A stretch of DNA of 64,000 nucleotides from Salipiger profundus. GTDB lineage: Bacteria; Pseudomonadota; Alphaproteobacteria; Rhodobacterales; Rhodobacteraceae. The notes below the pieces were generated by a model. The model did no database searches, had not been told where the DNA came from, and worked only from the letters and a program-made list of their open reading frames with translations. How positions within the stretch are numbered: position 1 is the stretch's first letter; every line of letters begins with the position of its first letter. Position numbers and translations under genes: made by a program. Below are positions 1-10,932 of this stretch, piece by piece. The stretch is taken from the NCBI RefSeq assembly GCF_001969385.1, contig NZ_CP014796.1:2559501-2623500 (forward strand). The letters run 5' to 3'.

Positions 1-1193
1 CCGTAGCGCGACGTCCAGTCCTCCTCGAGCCGTTCCATCCACGAGGGATGCGGCTCGGGCAGGGGCGTGCCCAGCTCGTCCGGCGTGAGGGTGGCGGGGC
101 CAAAATCGATCTCGTCGAAGCGCGCCCGGTCTTCCGGCGCGAGCCGCTCGAGGTCGAGCACCGTGCCGAGCCCCCAGACATCGGGGTCGGCCATGCGGGC
201 CTGCGCCTCGGGTGACAGCAGGATGTTGGCCACCACCATCGCGCCGGCCTTGGCGGAGGCGTTGTAGGGGATGGCGACGAAGCTCGCGTTGCCGAGCGTG
301 CCGTCCTCGTGCAGGTGGCTGCGCACGGTGTCGGGCAGCTGTCCGTTGGCGATGGCGTTCGACGCGGCGTTTGGGTTGAACTCGAAGCCGATGTCGATCT
401 CGTTGTCGGCCATCAGCTGGATGAGCCGCGCGGCGTTCTGCGGATAGGCGCGGCCCTGCCGCCAGAGCAGCGGCGTGAGGTCGTCCATGAAGTCCCAGAG
501 CGGGCCGGTGGCGGTCTCGTAGTCGGCCTTGGTCACCGGGTGGGCCAGCGCGTCGGGCGTCGGCGTGAGCTCGATCAGCGCCTGCTTGAGAAATGTCGAG
601 CCAAGGAAATCCGGCGGCTGCGGAAAGGCGAAACGTCCGGGGTTGTCGCGCAGCCAGTCGAGCAGCGCCTCCATCGAGCGCGGCGGTTCGGGCAGGCGCG
701 CGCTGTCGTGGTAGAAGACCAGCTGCGCCGCGCCCCACGGGCTTTCGAGTCCCTCGGTGAGGACTGTGAAATCGGCGCTCAGCGCGTCGTTGGCGGGATC
801 GGTCAGGTCGCGGTTCGGCAGGTCCTCGGCCCAGGGACCGAAGAGCAGCTCCTGCTCCTTCATCGCAGCGAAATTCTCGCCGTTGATCCAGATGAGGTCG
901 ATGCCGCCGTCGTCGTCGCGCCCGGCGGTCTTCTCGGCGAGCACCCGGCTCACCGCCTCGGCGGTGTCGGTGAGCTTCACGTGCTCGAGCGTCACGCGCT
1001 GCTCGGCGGCCTGCTCGCCCACCCAGGCGATGTAGTCGTTGACCACGTCCGAGCCGCCCCATGCGTTCCAGTAGACGGTCTGGCCCTGTGCCGCCTCGAC
1101 GACCGCGTCCCAGTCGGCGGGATCGGGGTCGGCTGCGGCCGCGGGCAGCGCGAGCGTGAGCGAGGTCGCGGCGGCGATGAGCGTGGCTTTCAT
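1..1193 (-). CDS. ynjB: ABC transporter substrate-binding protein, YnjB family (C-terminal end cut by window edge)
   Basis: Periplasmic solute-binding protein of the YnjB family; the E. coli member sits with ynjCD-type permease and ATPase genes and its substrate is not settled. The frame opens with ATG and a typical signal peptide (MKATLIAAATSLTLALPAAA). The mature part begins with the family's WDAVVEAAQGQTVYWNAWGG stretch and carries WINGENFAAMKEQELLFGPW further in. About 397 codons are visible, close to the usual full length, so only the extreme C-terminus is missing. The rest of the transporter would be downstream, to the left of the window. It is divergent from the methyltransferase gene with about 160 bases between them. 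The family call is from remembered sequence resemblance. Confidence 0.8.
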   Translation of the reverse strand, partial: MKATLIAAATSLTLALPAAAADPDPADWDAVVEAAQGQTVYWNAWGGSDVVNDYIAWVGEQAAEQRVTLEHVKLTDTAEAVSRVLAEKTAGRDDDGGIDLIWINGENFAAMKEQELLFGPWAEDLPNRDLTDPANDALSADFTVLTEGLESPWGAAQLVFYHDSARLPEPPRSMEALLDWLRDNPGRFAFPQPPDFLGSTFLKQALIELTPTPDALAHPVTKADYETATGPLWDFMDDLTPLLWRQGRAYPQNAARLIQLMADNEIDIGFEFNPNAASNAIANGQLPDTVRSHLHEDGTLGNASFVAIPYNASAKAGAMVVANILLSPEAQARMADPDVWGLGTVLDLERLAPEDRARFDEIDFGPATLTPDELGTPLPEPHPSWMERLEEDWTSRY

Positions 1194-1356
1194 GTCTCTC
1201 TCCCAGCGGAGCCGGACGGGCCGGCGGATTGCCCGGCATCAGGACGATCCGCGGGCGTCCGGTCAAATGACATTCCGGTGCGTCAAGTTGCAAGCCCTGC
1301 CTTGTCGGGGTCGGTACGGCCGCCTAGCTCATGTGGAAACATCGCGAGGTTTGCAC

Positions 1357-1956
1357 ATGTGGGAAGAGCGCTACGACACCGACGATTACCTGTTCGGCCG
1401 CGCCCCGGCCCGGTTCCTGAAGACGCACGAGGCGTGCCTGACGCCGGGCGCAAAGGCGCTGTCGGTGGCTGACGGCGAGGGCCGCAACTCGGTCTTCCTC
1501 GCGCAGAAGGGGCTTGAGGTGACGGGGTTCGACTACGCGCCCAGCGCCGTCGAAAAGGCCCGGGCGCTCGCGGCCGAGGCGGGAGTGAACGTGCGCTACG
1601 AGGTCGGCGACATCGAGACGTGGGGCTGGCCCGAAGCGGCCTATGATCTCGTGGTCGGTATCTTCATCCAGTTCGCCGGCCCCGACCTGCGTCCGCGCCT
1701 CTTCGAACGGATGAAACGGGCACTGAAGCCCGGAGGTGTGCTGCTGCTGCACGGCTACACGCCGAAGCAGCTCGACCACGGCACCGGCGGGCCGAAGGTG
1801 CTCGAGAACCTCTACACCCCCGAGCTCCTGCAGGAGGCCTTCGGCGACATGGAGATCCGCGAGCTCGAAAGCTACGAGGCCGAACTCAGCGAAGGCACGG
1901 GCCACGTGGGCCGCTCGGCGCTGATCGACCTCGTCGCCGTGAAGCCCGCCCCCTGA
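1357..1956 (+). CDS. class I SAM-dependent methyltransferase
   Basis: Small soluble methyltransferase of 199 residues. Motif I is degenerate but recognisable (ALSVADGEGRNSVFLAQKG, around residues 36-54). It is followed by an acidic residue after strand 2 (VTGFDYAP), a GDIETW acidic loop, and a late LKPGGVLLLHGY strand typical of the Methyltransf_25/11 fold. Start chosen at MWEERYDTDDYLFG because this N-terminus is characteristic of the family and the in-frame extension upstream reads like promoter DNA. TehB-like and thiopurine-type methyltransferases share this form, so the substrate is unknown. It ends 19 bases before the convergent cbbY stop. Confidence 0.8.
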   Translation: MWEERYDTDDYLFGRAPARFLKTHEACLTPGAKALSVADGEGRNSVFLAQKGLEVTGFDYAPSAVEKARALAAEAGVNVRYEVGDIETWGWPEAAYDLVVGIFIQFAGPDLRPRLFERMKRALKPGGVLLLHGYTPKQLDHGTGGPKVLENLYTPELLQEAFGDMEIRELESYEAELSEGTGHVGRSALIDLVAVKPAP

Positions 1957-1975
1957 GCATCGGCCCGGTCACGGC

Positions 1976-2671
1976 TCAGGTGCGGACCGACAGCATTTCG
2001 TGCAAGTCGCGGGGCAGGTCGGCGGGGGCGAGCGAGGCCACCGTCTCGGCCCCGGCGAAATCCTCGCCGATGGTGTAGATCGAAGGCCGGACGATGACGC
2101 GCAGCCCCGCTGCCCGAGCCGCCAGAACGCCGTTGCGGCTGTCCTCGAGCGCGAGCGCCGCCTCGGCGGCGATCCCGAGCCGCGCCAGCGCAAGCGTGTA
2201 GACATCGGGCGCGGGCTTCTTCGCGGCGACCTCGTCACCGGCGGCGATCACCTCGAACATCTCTTCGGCGGGCCGGCCCCAGCAGCAGCGGCAGAGCGCC
2301 TCCACGTTCGGCCGGCTGGTGGTCGTGGCGATGGCAAGCCGCAGGCCGGCCGTGCGGCCTGCGTCCATCAACTCGGCAACGCCCTCGCGCAACTCCAGCC
2401 CGCCGCGTTCGAGCAGGCTGACGTAGCGCGCCGTCTTCTCGGCGTGCAGGGCGGCCACGTCGACCGCATCGCCCGGCGCGCCCGTCTCGGCGAGATACGC
2501 GCGGATGCGCTCCTTGCCGCCGGTGGTCCGCAGCAGGCGGCGGTAGTCGTCGCGGCTCCAGCGCCAGTCCAGGCCCTCCGCCGCAAAGGTCTCGTCGAAG
2601 GCCTGCCGGTGCGCTTCCTCGGTCTCGGCGAGCGTGCCGTCGACATCGAAGAGTAGCGCCCGCAGCGTCAT
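1976..2671 (-). CDS. cbbY: CbbY, HAD-superfamily sugar-bisphosphatase
   Basis: Haloacid-dehalogenase phosphatase of 231 residues. Motif I is FDVDGTLAETE near the N-terminus, with nucleophile Asp and acid/base Asp; the cap domain follows, then motif II (IATTTS), motif III Lys in AKKPAPDVY, and motif IV LEDSRNG. In red-type RuBisCO organisms CbbY dephosphorylates xylulose-1,5-bisphosphate, an inhibitory misfire product that CbbX helps release. Last gene of the cbb operon; its ATG overlaps the cbbZ stop as ATGA, suggesting translational coupling. Confidence 0.9.
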   Translation of the reverse strand: MTLRALLFDVDGTLAETEEAHRQAFDETFAAEGLDWRWSRDDYRRLLRTTGGKERIRAYLAETGAPGDAVDVAALHAEKTARYVSLLERGGLELREGVAELMDAGRTAGLRLAIATTTSRPNVEALCRCCWGRPAEEMFEVIAAGDEVAAKKPAPDVYTLALARLGIAAEAALALEDSRNGVLAARAAGLRVIVRPSIYTIGEDFAGAETVASLAPADLPRDLHEMLSVRT

Positions 2672-3333
2672 GCCACGGCGTCGGCGAAATGCGCCGCGAC
2701 GATATCGGGCAGGCGGTCCCAGTGGTCGAAGGCATGGGCGTGCGGCAGCGCCTCGAGCGGGGTCTTGCGATAGCCCTCGGTGTAGATCGCGAAGGGTATC
2801 CCGGCGCGCTCGGCGGTCTCGGCGTCGACCTCGCTGTCGCCGACGTAAAGCGCGGTGCCGTCGGCGAGCGCGCGTGCGACGTGATGCAGCGGCGCCGGAT
2901 CGGGCTTGCGCTGCGGCAGCGTGTCGCCGCTGGCCACGGCCTGCATGTAGCGGTCGAGCCCGAAGTGGCGCAGCGCGATACGGGTCGGCTGCTCGGGCTT
3001 GTTGGTGCACAGCCCCATGGTGCAGCCCATCGCCTCGAGCCGCGCGAGCGCATCCACCACCCCGGGGTAGAGCGTGGTAAGCCCCGGCTCGCCCTCGTAA
3101 TGCCCCATGAACTTCGCCAGCAGTCGCGCGTGTTCCCCGGCATCGTCCCCGAGCCCCGACGCGCGCATCACCTTGCGCATCAGGTCCGCGGCGCCGTGGC
3201 CGATGAAGCTGCGGGCCTGTTCGAAACTGATGGCCGGCAGGCCCTCGCTCTGCAGCACGAGGTTGGCCGCCCGGTGCAGGTCCGGCGCGCTGTCGATCAG
3301 CGTGCCGTCGAGATCGAAGATCACGACTTTCAT
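2668..3333 (-). CDS. cbbZ: phosphoglycolate phosphatase CbbZ/Gph
   Basis: HAD phosphatase that removes 2-phosphoglycolate made by RuBisCO oxygenation. The start MKVVIFDLDGTLIDSAPDL gives motif I immediately. A longer in-frame N-terminus exists but is not typical. Motif II is LCTNKP, motif III the Lys in RKPDPAPLHH, motif IV YVGDSEVDAETAERAG. The 221-residue length matches Gph proteins. It lies in the cbb operon, overlapping cbbY by four bases and separated from the upstream redoxin gene by a short gap, as expected for a photorespiratory salvage enzyme co-expressed with RuBisCO. Confidence 0.9.
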   Translation of the reverse strand: MKVVIFDLDGTLIDSAPDLHRAANLVLQSEGLPAISFEQARSFIGHGAADLMRKVMRASGLGDDAGEHARLLAKFMGHYEGEPGLTTLYPGVVDALARLEAMGCTMGLCTNKPEQPTRIALRHFGLDRYMQAVASGDTLPQRKPDPAPLHHVARALADGTALYVGDSEVDAETAERAGIPFAIYTEGYRKTPLEALPHAHAFDHWDRLPDIVAAHFADAVA

Positions 3334-3356
3334 GAAGGCTCCTTTCCGGGCGGCGT

Positions 3357-3911
3357 CTAGGCCGCCTTCCACTTGATCGAGCAGCCCATCGAGGGGATCT
3401 GTTCCCGCGGGCCGTGCCCGGTCTCGGCCACCTGGCGCATCGCCTCGTAAAGATCGCGGCGCAGGTCGGCGGGGCCGGCCTCACGGCGCGAGGCGTCGAG
3501 CCGACCGCGGTACTGCAGCCCGCCCGAGGCGTCGAAGCCGAAGAAATCCGGCGTGCAGGCGGCATCGTAGGCACGCGCCACGCCCTGTCCCTCGTCGTAG
3601 AGGTAGGGGAACGGGAACGCCTTCTCGGCGGCCATCTTCCGCATGTTCTCGAAGCTGTCCTGCGGGTAGCTCTCGGCATCGTTCGCGCTGATCGCCGCGA
3701 CACCGATGCCCAGCCGCTGCAGGTCACGGGCGTCGCGGATGATGCGGTCGATCACCGCAAGCACGTAGGGGCAGTGGTTGCAGATGAACATCACCAGCGT
3801 GCCCTTCGGCCCGGCGATATCCGCGTAGGTGTAAGTCCGGTCGTCGGTGCCGGGCAGCGAGAAGCCCGGCGCCGGCCAGCCGAAGTTGCAGACGGGAGGC
3901 ATCACCGGCAT
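3357..3911 (-). CDS. thioredoxin/AhpC-TSA family redoxin inside the cbb operon
   Basis: Protein of 184 residues with a thioredoxin-like fold. A CxxC pair lies in MFICNHCPYV at Cys44 and Cys47, preceded by PGFSLPGTDDRTYTYADIAG, the usual AhpC/TSA strand, and followed by VAAISANDAESYPQDS and a TPDFFGFD strand with the cis-Pro. This is the widespread CNHCPYV subgroup of unassigned thioredoxin-family proteins. No signal peptide is evident, so it is probably cytoplasmic. It sits between rpe and cbbZ, co-oriented with only four bases between its start and the rpe stop. A redox role for Calvin-cycle enzymes is an inference from position only. Confidence 0.8.
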   Translation of the reverse strand: MPVMPPVCNFGWPAPGFSLPGTDDRTYTYADIAGPKGTLVMFICNHCPYVLAVIDRIIRDARDLQRLGIGVAAISANDAESYPQDSFENMRKMAAEKAFPFPYLYDEGQGVARAYDAACTPDFFGFDASGGLQYRGRLDASRREAGPADLRRDLYEAMRQVAETGHGPREQIPSMGCSIKWKAA

Positions 3912-3915
3912 GGGA

Positions 3916-4617
3916 TCAGGCCGCCTCTGCCCGCGCGCCCTCGGCGGCGTCGCGGATCGCCCGCATGTTCGCGCCGTAGACCTCGGGTGTGTCGACCGAG
4001 CCGCCCTTGAACACCGCCGACCCCGCGACGAGCACGTCGGCCCCGGCCTCGGCCACCAGCGGCGCGGTCTCGGGGGTGATGCCGCCGTCGATCTGGATGT
4101 GGATCGGGCGGTCGCCGATCATCTGCCGCATCTTGCGGGTCTTCTCGACGCCGGAATGGATGAACTTCTGCCCGCCGAAGCCGGGGTTCACCGTCATGAT
4201 GAGCACCATGTCGCAGAGGTCGAGCACGTCGGCCACGGCCTCGGCGGGGGTGCCCGGGTTCAGCACCACGCCGGCCTTCACGCCCTGCGCCTTGATCGCC
4301 TGCAGGGTGCGGTGGATGTGCGGCCCGGCCTCGACATGGGCGGTAATCATGTCGGCGCCCGCCTCGGCATAGGCCTCGATGTAGGGATCGACGGGCGCGA
4401 TCATCAGGTGCACGTCCATGAAGGTCTTCACGTGCGGCCGGAAGGCCTTAACCGCCGGCGGGCCGAAGGTCAGGTTGGGCACGAAATGCCCGTCCATCAC
4501 GTCGACATGCACCCAGTCGGCGCCCTGCGCCTCGATGGCGCGGATCTCGGCACCGAAATTGGCGAAATCGGCCGAAAGGATCGACGGGGCGATCTTGATC
4601 GAACGGTCGAAGCTCAT
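3916..4617 (-). CDS. rpe: ribulose-phosphate 3-epimerase
   Basis: TIM-barrel epimerase interconverting ribulose-5-phosphate and xylulose-5-phosphate in the regenerative Calvin cycle (cbbE in cbb nomenclature). Signatures: [17 protein letters not shown] at the N-terminus, the metal-binding [18 protein letters not shown], a second His in [20 protein letters not shown], and the phosphate-gripping VAGSAVFKG near the C-terminus. At 233 residues it is of normal length. Its start overlaps the cbbX stop as ATGA. Confidence 0.96.
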   Translation of the reverse strand: MSFDRSIKIAPSILSADFANFGAEIRAIEAQGADWVHVDVMDGHFVPNLTFGPPAVKAFRPHVKTFMDVHLMIAPVDPYIEAYAEAGADMITAHVEAGPHIHRTLQAIKAQGVKAGVVLNPGTPAEAVADVLDLCDMVLIMTVNPGFGGQKFIHSGVEKTRKMRQMIGDRPIHIQIDGGITPETAPLVAEAGADVLVAGSAVFKGGSVDTPEVYGANMRAIRDAAEGARAEAA

Positions 4618-5540
4618 GCGCTGGTCTCCTCTTGCGCGCGGTCCGCGCCCAGCCCTCCGGCAAAGACGCGGCTCGGGCGGATGTCCGCCTCGGTGATCGT
4701 GCTCAGCGCCGTCGCGTCGAGCGGGCCGTCCGCGGTTTCGAACAGCCGGTTGGCCTGCCGCAGCCGCGCCCGGTCGAGCGCATTGCGGATGGAGCGCGCA
4801 TTGGCGAAATGCGGCTGCGCGCGCCGCTTGCCGATATACTCCTCCATCGCACGCTTGCCACCCGCGTCAAAGACGTAATTCTGCTCGCCGAGCATCGTCT
4901 CCGAGATCTGCGCGAGCTCGTCGTCGCTGTAGTCGGGAAACTCGATGTGATGGGCGACCCGCGACCGGAAGCCCGGGTTCGACTCGAAGAACCGGTCCAT
5001 GCGGTCGGCGTAGCCCGCCAGCACCACGACAAGATCGTCGCGGTTGTTCTCCATCACCTGAAGCAGGATCTCGATGGCTTCCTGGCCGTAATCGCGTTCG
5101 TTCTCGGGGCGGTAGAGGTAATAGGCCTCGTCGATGAACAGCACGCCGCCCATCGCCTTCTTCAGCACCTCCTTGGTCTTCGGCGCGGTGTGACCGATGT
5201 ATTGCCCCACGAGATCGTCGCGCGTCACCGTCACCAGGTGGCCCTTGCGGACGTAGCCCAGCCGGTGCAGCAGGTCGGCGATCTTCAGCGCCACCGTGGT
5301 CTTGCCGGTGCCGGGGTTGCCGGTGAAGCTCATGTGCAGGGTCGGCGTCTCGGTGGCGAGTCCCATCTCGCGCCGCGCCCGGTCGACCAGCAGCAGCGCC
5401 GCGGTTTCCTTGATGCGCTTCTTCACCGGGGCAAGGCCGATCAGCGTCTCGTCGAGCTCGCGCAGCACGTCCCGCACGCCGGACTCCTCGTAGGAGGCGG
5501 CAAGATCCACCGTCGTCGGAATCTGTGTCTCGGCATTCAT
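4614..5540 (-). CDS. cbbX: CbbX, red-type RuBisCO activase
   Basis: AAA+ ATPase that remodels inhibited red-type RuBisCO by pulling on the C-terminal tail of CbbL. Start at [10 protein letters not shown]; 308 residues. Walker A GNPGTGKT at 74-81, pore loop YIGH at 114-117, Walker B VLFIDEA at 133-139, sensor/arginine-finger region [16 protein letters not shown], and a C-terminal [19 protein letters not shown] segment. It follows cbbS, from which it is separated by a 95-base gap that contains a GC-rich hairpin repeat, and overlaps rpe by four bases. Its presence agrees with the red-type form of CbbL. Confidence 0.96.
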   Translation of the reverse strand: MNAETQIPTTVDLAASYEESGVRDVLRELDETLIGLAPVKKRIKETAALLLVDRARREMGLATETPTLHMSFTGNPGTGKTTVALKIADLLHRLGYVRKGHLVTVTRDDLVGQYIGHTAPKTKEVLKKAMGGVLFIDEAYYLYRPENERDYGQEAIEILLQVMENNRDDLVVVLAGYADRMDRFFESNPGFRSRVAHHIEFPDYSDDELAQISETMLGEQNYVFDAGGKRAMEEYIGKRRAQPHFANARSIRNALDRARLRQANRLFETADGPLDATALSTITEADIRPSRVFAGGLGADRAQEETSA

Positions 5541-5550
5541 GAGGCGGGCT

Positions 5551-5610
5551 CCCTGTCTTCTTCTGGCTGAAAATATCCTGCGGGGGTCCGGGGGCGCAAA
5601 GCCCCCGGTC
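5551..5610. repeat. GC hairpin repeat element in the cbbS-cbbX gap
   Basis: An 8-bp perfect stem, CCGGGGGC/GCCCCCGG with a GCAAA loop, lies next to CTGAAAATATCCTGCGGGGG. The combination resembles an intergenic element I recall as common in Rhodobacteraceae. Within a co-transcribed unit it could cause partial termination or protect the cbbLS mRNA 3' end. No U-run follows the stem on the minus strand, so strong intrinsic termination is not expected. Confidence 0.55.
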
Positions 5611-5635
5611 CGGAGGTCGCGGCAGGCGCGACGGC

Positions 5636-6055
5636 TCAGGCGTAGCGTGCGCCCTCTGGCTCGCGCATGGCGTAGCTCTCGATGGTGTAGCGGATCGAGC
5701 GTCCCTCGGCCTCCTGCCGTACCACGCGGAAGCCCGGCTCCTCGGCGGGGCGGTTGACGATGAAGCTCATGCGGATCGATTCCCATCCGGCGGTGGCGTC
5801 GAAGGCAAGCACCCGGATGTATTTCGAGCCGTGCTCCTTGCGGCACTCGTTCACCTCGAAGACCACGGCGGCGGCGTCGCGGTTGTCGAACATCGGGTGG
5901 CCCCACATCTCCCAGTAGCTGTTCCGGGGGTGCGGATCGTCGGTGTATTCGACCGACACCGCCCAGCCCTGGTCGATGGCGTATTGCGCCTGGGTGCGGA
6001 TGTCGTCGTCGGTGAGGTCGGGAAGAAAGCTGAACTGGCCCTGTCTCAGTCGCAT
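5636..6055 (-). CDS. cbbS: RuBisCO small subunit, red-type form I
   Basis: Small subunit of ribulose-1,5-bisphosphate carboxylase/oxygenase. Start at [19 protein letters not shown], the standard red-type N-terminus; an upstream in-frame ATG would add an untypical leader. [12 protein letters not shown] and [20 protein letters not shown] are family signatures. The 139-residue length includes the C-terminal extension (about 30 residues after NRP) that forms the extra hairpin filling the central channel in red-type enzymes. Directly follows cbbL. Confidence 0.97.
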   Translation of the reverse strand: MRLRQGQFSFLPDLTDDDIRTQAQYAIDQGWAVSVEYTDDPHPRNSYWEMWGHPMFDNRDAAAVVFEVNECRKEHGSKYIRVLAFDATAGWESIRMSFIVNRPAEEPGFRVVRQEAEGRSIRYTIESYAMREPEGARYA

Positions 6056-6121
6056 GGGGTTGGTCCTTTCGGTATGAGGGTCACGGGGTAGGGTGGGCAA
6101 TGCTGCCCACCCGGGGCTGGG

Positions 6122-7609
<1,488 letters not shown>

Positions 7610-8689
7610 TCAGGCGGCCCGGGCCGCGGCAATCTGGGGGTCGAGCGCACCGCTTGCGTAGCGGCGCGCCATCTCGTCGAGCGAGACGGGCTTGATCTTC
7701 GCGCTCTGGCCGGCGGTGCCGAAGCGTTCGAACCGGTCGCGGCAGAGCGCCGTGAGCTCTTCCATCGCGGGGATGGTGAACTTGCGCGGGTCGAACTCCT
7801 CGGGCTTCTCGGTGGCCACGCGGCGGAACTGGCCGGTCATCGCCATGCGGCAGTCGGTGTCGATGTTGACCTTGCGCACGCCCATGGCGATGCCGCGCTC
7901 GATCTCCTCGACCGGTACGCCCCAGGTCTGCGGCATGTGCCCGCCATTCTCGTTGATGAGATCCTGCAGGTACTGCGGCACGCTCGACGAGCCGTGCATC
8001 ACGAGGTGCGTGTTCGGCAGCTTCTCGTTGATCCGGCGAATGGTCTCCATCGACAGGATCTCGCCGTCGGGCTGGCGGGTGAACTTGTAGGCCCCGTGCG
8101 AGGTGCCGCAGGCGATGGCGAGCGCGTCGCACCTGGTCGCCATGACGAACTCCATCGCCTGGTCGGGGTCGGTCAGCAGCTGGTCGTGCGACAGCTTGCC
8201 CTCGGCGCCCGAGCCGTCCTCGGCCGCGGCCTCGCCGCTTTCCAGCGAGCCCAGCACGCCCAGCTCGCCCTCGACCGAGGCGCCGACCGCATGGGCGGCG
8301 GTGGTGACACGGCGGGTGATCTCGACGTTGTACTCGAAGCTCGCGGGCGTCTTCATGTCCTCTTCGAGCGAGCCGTCCATCATCACGCTGGTGAAGCCGT
8401 GACGGATCGCCGAGAGGCAGGTGGCGTCGTTGTTGCCGTGATCCTGGTGCAGCACGACGTGGATGTCGGGATACATCTCGCACAGCGCCTCGACCATGTG
8501 GCGCAGCATGATGTCGCCGGCATAGGAGCGCGCGCCGCGGCTGGCCTGCAGGATGACCGGGGCGTCGCAGGCCTCTGCCGCCTTCATGATGGCCAGGCCC
8601 TGCTCCATGTTGTTGATGTTGAAGGCGGGCACGCCGTAGGCGTTCTCGGCGGCGTGATCCAGAAGTTGTCTCAGCGTTATCAGTGCCAT
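7610..8689 (-). CDS. cbbA: fructose-bisphosphate aldolase, class II
   Basis: Zinc-dependent aldolase making fructose-1,6-bisphosphate and sedoheptulose-1,7-bisphosphate in the Calvin cycle. Start at [19 protein letters not shown]; 359 residues. Zn ligands and catalytic region in [10 protein letters not shown], the acidic [12 protein letters not shown] segment, [20 protein letters not shown], and [17 protein letters not shown]. It is co-directional with pgk upstream and cbbL downstream with short gaps. Confidence 0.96.
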   Translation of the reverse strand: MALITLRQLLDHAAENAYGVPAFNINNMEQGLAIMKAAEACDAPVILQASRGARSYAGDIMLRHMVEALCEMYPDIHVVLHQDHGNNDATCLSAIRHGFTSVMMDGSLEEDMKTPASFEYNVEITRRVTTAAHAVGASVEGELGVLGSLESGEAAAEDGSGAEGKLSHDQLLTDPDQAMEFVMATRCDALAIACGTSHGAYKFTRQPDGEILSMETIRRINEKLPNTHLVMHGSSSVPQYLQDLINENGGHMPQTWGVPVEEIERGIAMGVRKVNIDTDCRMAMTGQFRRVATEKPEEFDPRKFTIPAMEELTALCRDRFERFGTAGQSAKIKPVSLDEMARRYASGALDPQIAAARAA

Positions 8690-8705
8690 GGTGTTCGGTC
8701 CTCCC

Positions 8706-9914
8706 TCAGGCCGCTTGCTTGGGCGCGCAAAGCGCCGCGATGCCGGGCAGCGTCTTGCCTTCCAGCCATTCCAGGAATGCCCCACCGGCGGTGGAGACAT
8801 AGGTGAAGTCGCCCGTGACCCCGGCGGCGTTCAGCGCCGCGACGGTGTCGCCGCCGCCGGCGATGGCCACCGCGCGGCCCTCGTGGCAGAGGTCGGCGGC
8901 CTTCCGCGCCACCGCGACCGTCGCCGCGTCGAAGGGCGGAATCTCGAAGGCGCCGAGCGGGCCGTTCCACAGGATCGTGTGGGCGTGGTTCAGCCGCGCC
9001 ATGAAGGTCGTGGCCGACCGTGGCCCGGCGTCGAGGATCATCGCGTCCTCGGCGCATTGGTCGGCGGCCACCGTCTCGCAGGGGGCGCCGGCTTTGAACT
9101 CGCGGGCGACGACCACGTCCTCGGGCAGCAGGATTTCGCAGCGCGACCGTTCGGCCAGCGCCTCGATCTCGCGCACCGTGGCGACCTGGTCGGCCTCGTG
9201 CAGCGAGCGGCCCATCGGGCAGCCGCGTGCGAAGAGGAAGGTGTTGGCCATGCCGCCGCCGACGATCACCGCGTCGAGCCTGCCGACGAGGTTCTTCAGC
9301 ACCGCGATCTTGGTCGACACCTTGGCGCCGCCCACCAGCGCAACCGAGGGCCGTTCGGGGGCCTCGAGCGCGGAGGTGAGCGCCTCCATCTCCTCGACCA
9401 GCAGCGGGCCGGCGTAGGCCGGAAGCAGACCCGCGACGGCGGCGGTCGAGGCGTGGGCCCGGTGCGCACAGGAAAAGGCATCGTTGACGTAGAGGTCGCC
9501 GAGACGGGCCAGTTCCGCCGCGAAGCCCGCGTCGTTCGCGGTCTCGCCGGGGTTGTAGCGCAGGTTCTCGCAGAGCAGCACCTCGCCGTCCGCCAGCTGC
9601 TTCGACAGGATCACGGCGCCCTCGGTGGCGCAGGTGTCGGAGAAGCGCACTGGCACGCCGAGCGCCTCCGACAGTGCCGGGCGCAGCTTGTCGACCGAGA
9701 ACGACGGGTCGAGCTCGCCGGGCTTCGGCCGCCCGAAGTGGGTGAGGATCACCAGCCGGGCACCGCGTGCCAGTAGCGGCTTCATGCCCTCGGCGAAGCG
9801 GGTGACGCGGGTGGCGTCCGTGACCCGGCCGTTTTCGACCGGCACGTTCAGGTCGGCACGCACGAGCAGGCGTTTGCCGGTGACGCTTTCGCCGCTGATC
9901 GGACGGATGCGCAT
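8706..9914 (-). CDS. pgk: phosphoglycerate kinase
   Basis: Converts 3-phosphoglycerate to 1,3-bisphosphoglycerate in carbon fixation (cbbK). Start at [22 protein letters not shown] motif at about residues 15-26, LTHFGRPK substrate loop, [36 protein letters not shown] and GGGDTVAAL nucleotide-binding motifs. 402 residues is slightly long for the family. Its ATG shares one base with the gap stop (TGATG), so translation is likely coupled. Confidence 0.97.
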   Translation of the reverse strand: MRIRPISGESVTGKRLLVRADLNVPVENGRVTDATRVTRFAEGMKPLLARGARLVILTHFGRPKPGELDPSFSVDKLRPALSEALGVPVRFSDTCATEGAVILSKQLADGEVLLCENLRYNPGETANDAGFAAELARLGDLYVNDAFSCAHRAHASTAAVAGLLPAYAGPLLVEEMEALTSALEAPERPSVALVGGAKVSTKIAVLKNLVGRLDAVIVGGGMANTFLFARGCPMGRSLHEADQVATVREIEALAERSRCEILLPEDVVVAREFKAGAPCETVAADQCAEDAMILDAGPRSATTFMARLNHAHTILWNGPLGAFEIPPFDAATVAVARKAADLCHEGRAVAIAGGGDTVAALNAAGVTGDFTYVSTAGGAFLEWLEGKTLPGIAALCAPKQAA

Positions 9915-10915
9915 CAGATCAGCCTCCCCATCGCGACGGCAGTGTCGGCCATGCGGTTCGAGAAGCCCCACTCGTTGTCGTACCACGACAGGATGCGGAC
10001 CATGCGGCCGTCCATCACCTTGGTCTGGTCCATGTGGAAGACCGACGAATGCGGATCGTGGTTGAAGTCGATCGAGACGTTGGCGGCGGTCGTGTAGCCC
10101 AGCACCCCCTTGAGCGGGCCGTCGGCGGCGGCACGGATTGCGGTGTTGACCTCGTCGACGGTCGTGTCGCGGGCGGCCTCGAACACGAGATCGACGACCG
10201 ACACGTTCGGGGTGGGCACGCGGATGGCGACGCCATCGAGCCTGCCGTTCAGTTCAGGCAGCACGAGGCCCACGGCCTTGGCGGCACCGGTCGAGGTCGG
10301 GATCATCGACAGCGCCGCGGCGCGGCCCCGGTAGAGATCCGCGTGCATGGTGTCCAGCGTCGGCTGGTCACCGGTGTAGCTGTGGATCGTGGTCATGAAG
10401 CCCTTTTCGATGCCGATGGCATCGTTGAGGGCCTTTGCCACCGGCGAGAGACAATTCGTGGTGCAGGAGGCGTTCGAGACGACGACATCGTCGGCGGTCA
10501 GGCTGTCGTGGTTCACGCCGTAGACGATGGTCTTGTCCGCGCCCGACGCCGGGGCCGAGACCAGCACGCGCTTCGCGCCGTTCTCGAGGTGCAGCGCGGC
10601 CTTGTCCCGGGCGGTGAAGAGGCCGGTGCATTCCAGCGCGATGTCCACGTCACCCCAGGGCAGGGCGGCAGGATCGCGCTCGGCGGTGACCATGATCGGT
10701 CCGGTGCCGGCGTCGATTGTGTTGCCGCTGACCGTGACCTCGCCGGGGAAGCGCCCGTGGACGCTGTCGTAGCGCAGCAGATGGCCGTTGGTCTCGACCG
10801 GGCCGAGGTCGTTGATGGCAACCACCTCGATGTCGGTGCGACCCGATTCCGCGATGGCGCGGAGCACATTTCGCCCGATACGGCCGAAGCCGTTTATCGC
10901 AACCTTGACAGTCAT
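9914..10915 (-). CDS. gap: type I glyceraldehyde-3-phosphate dehydrogenase
   Basis: Reduces 1,3-bisphosphoglycerate during CO2 fixation (cbbG). Start at [20 protein letters not shown], which includes the Rossmann motif. Catalytic Cys151 sits in [29 protein letters not shown] near the C-terminus is the family signature. 333 residues, normal length. It lies between tkt and pgk in the cbb operon and overlaps pgk by one base, so it is most likely the photosynthetic/autotrophic isozyme rather than a purely glycolytic copy. Confidence 0.97.
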   Translation of the reverse strand: MTVKVAINGFGRIGRNVLRAIAESGRTDIEVVAINDLGPVETNGHLLRYDSVHGRFPGEVTVSGNTIDAGTGPIMVTAERDPAALPWGDVDIALECTGLFTARDKAALHLENGAKRVLVSAPASGADKTIVYGVNHDSLTADDVVVSNASCTTNCLSPVAKALNDAIGIEKGFMTTIHSYTGDQPTLDTMHADLYRGRAAALSMIPTSTGAAKAVGLVLPELNGRLDGVAIRVPTPNVSVVDLVFEAARDTTVDEVNTAIRAAADGPLKGVLGYTTAANVSIDFNHDPHSSVFHMDQTKVMDGRMVRILSWYDNEWGFSNRMADTAVAMGRLI

Positions 10916-10932
10916 GGATGTCCCTTTGTCTT

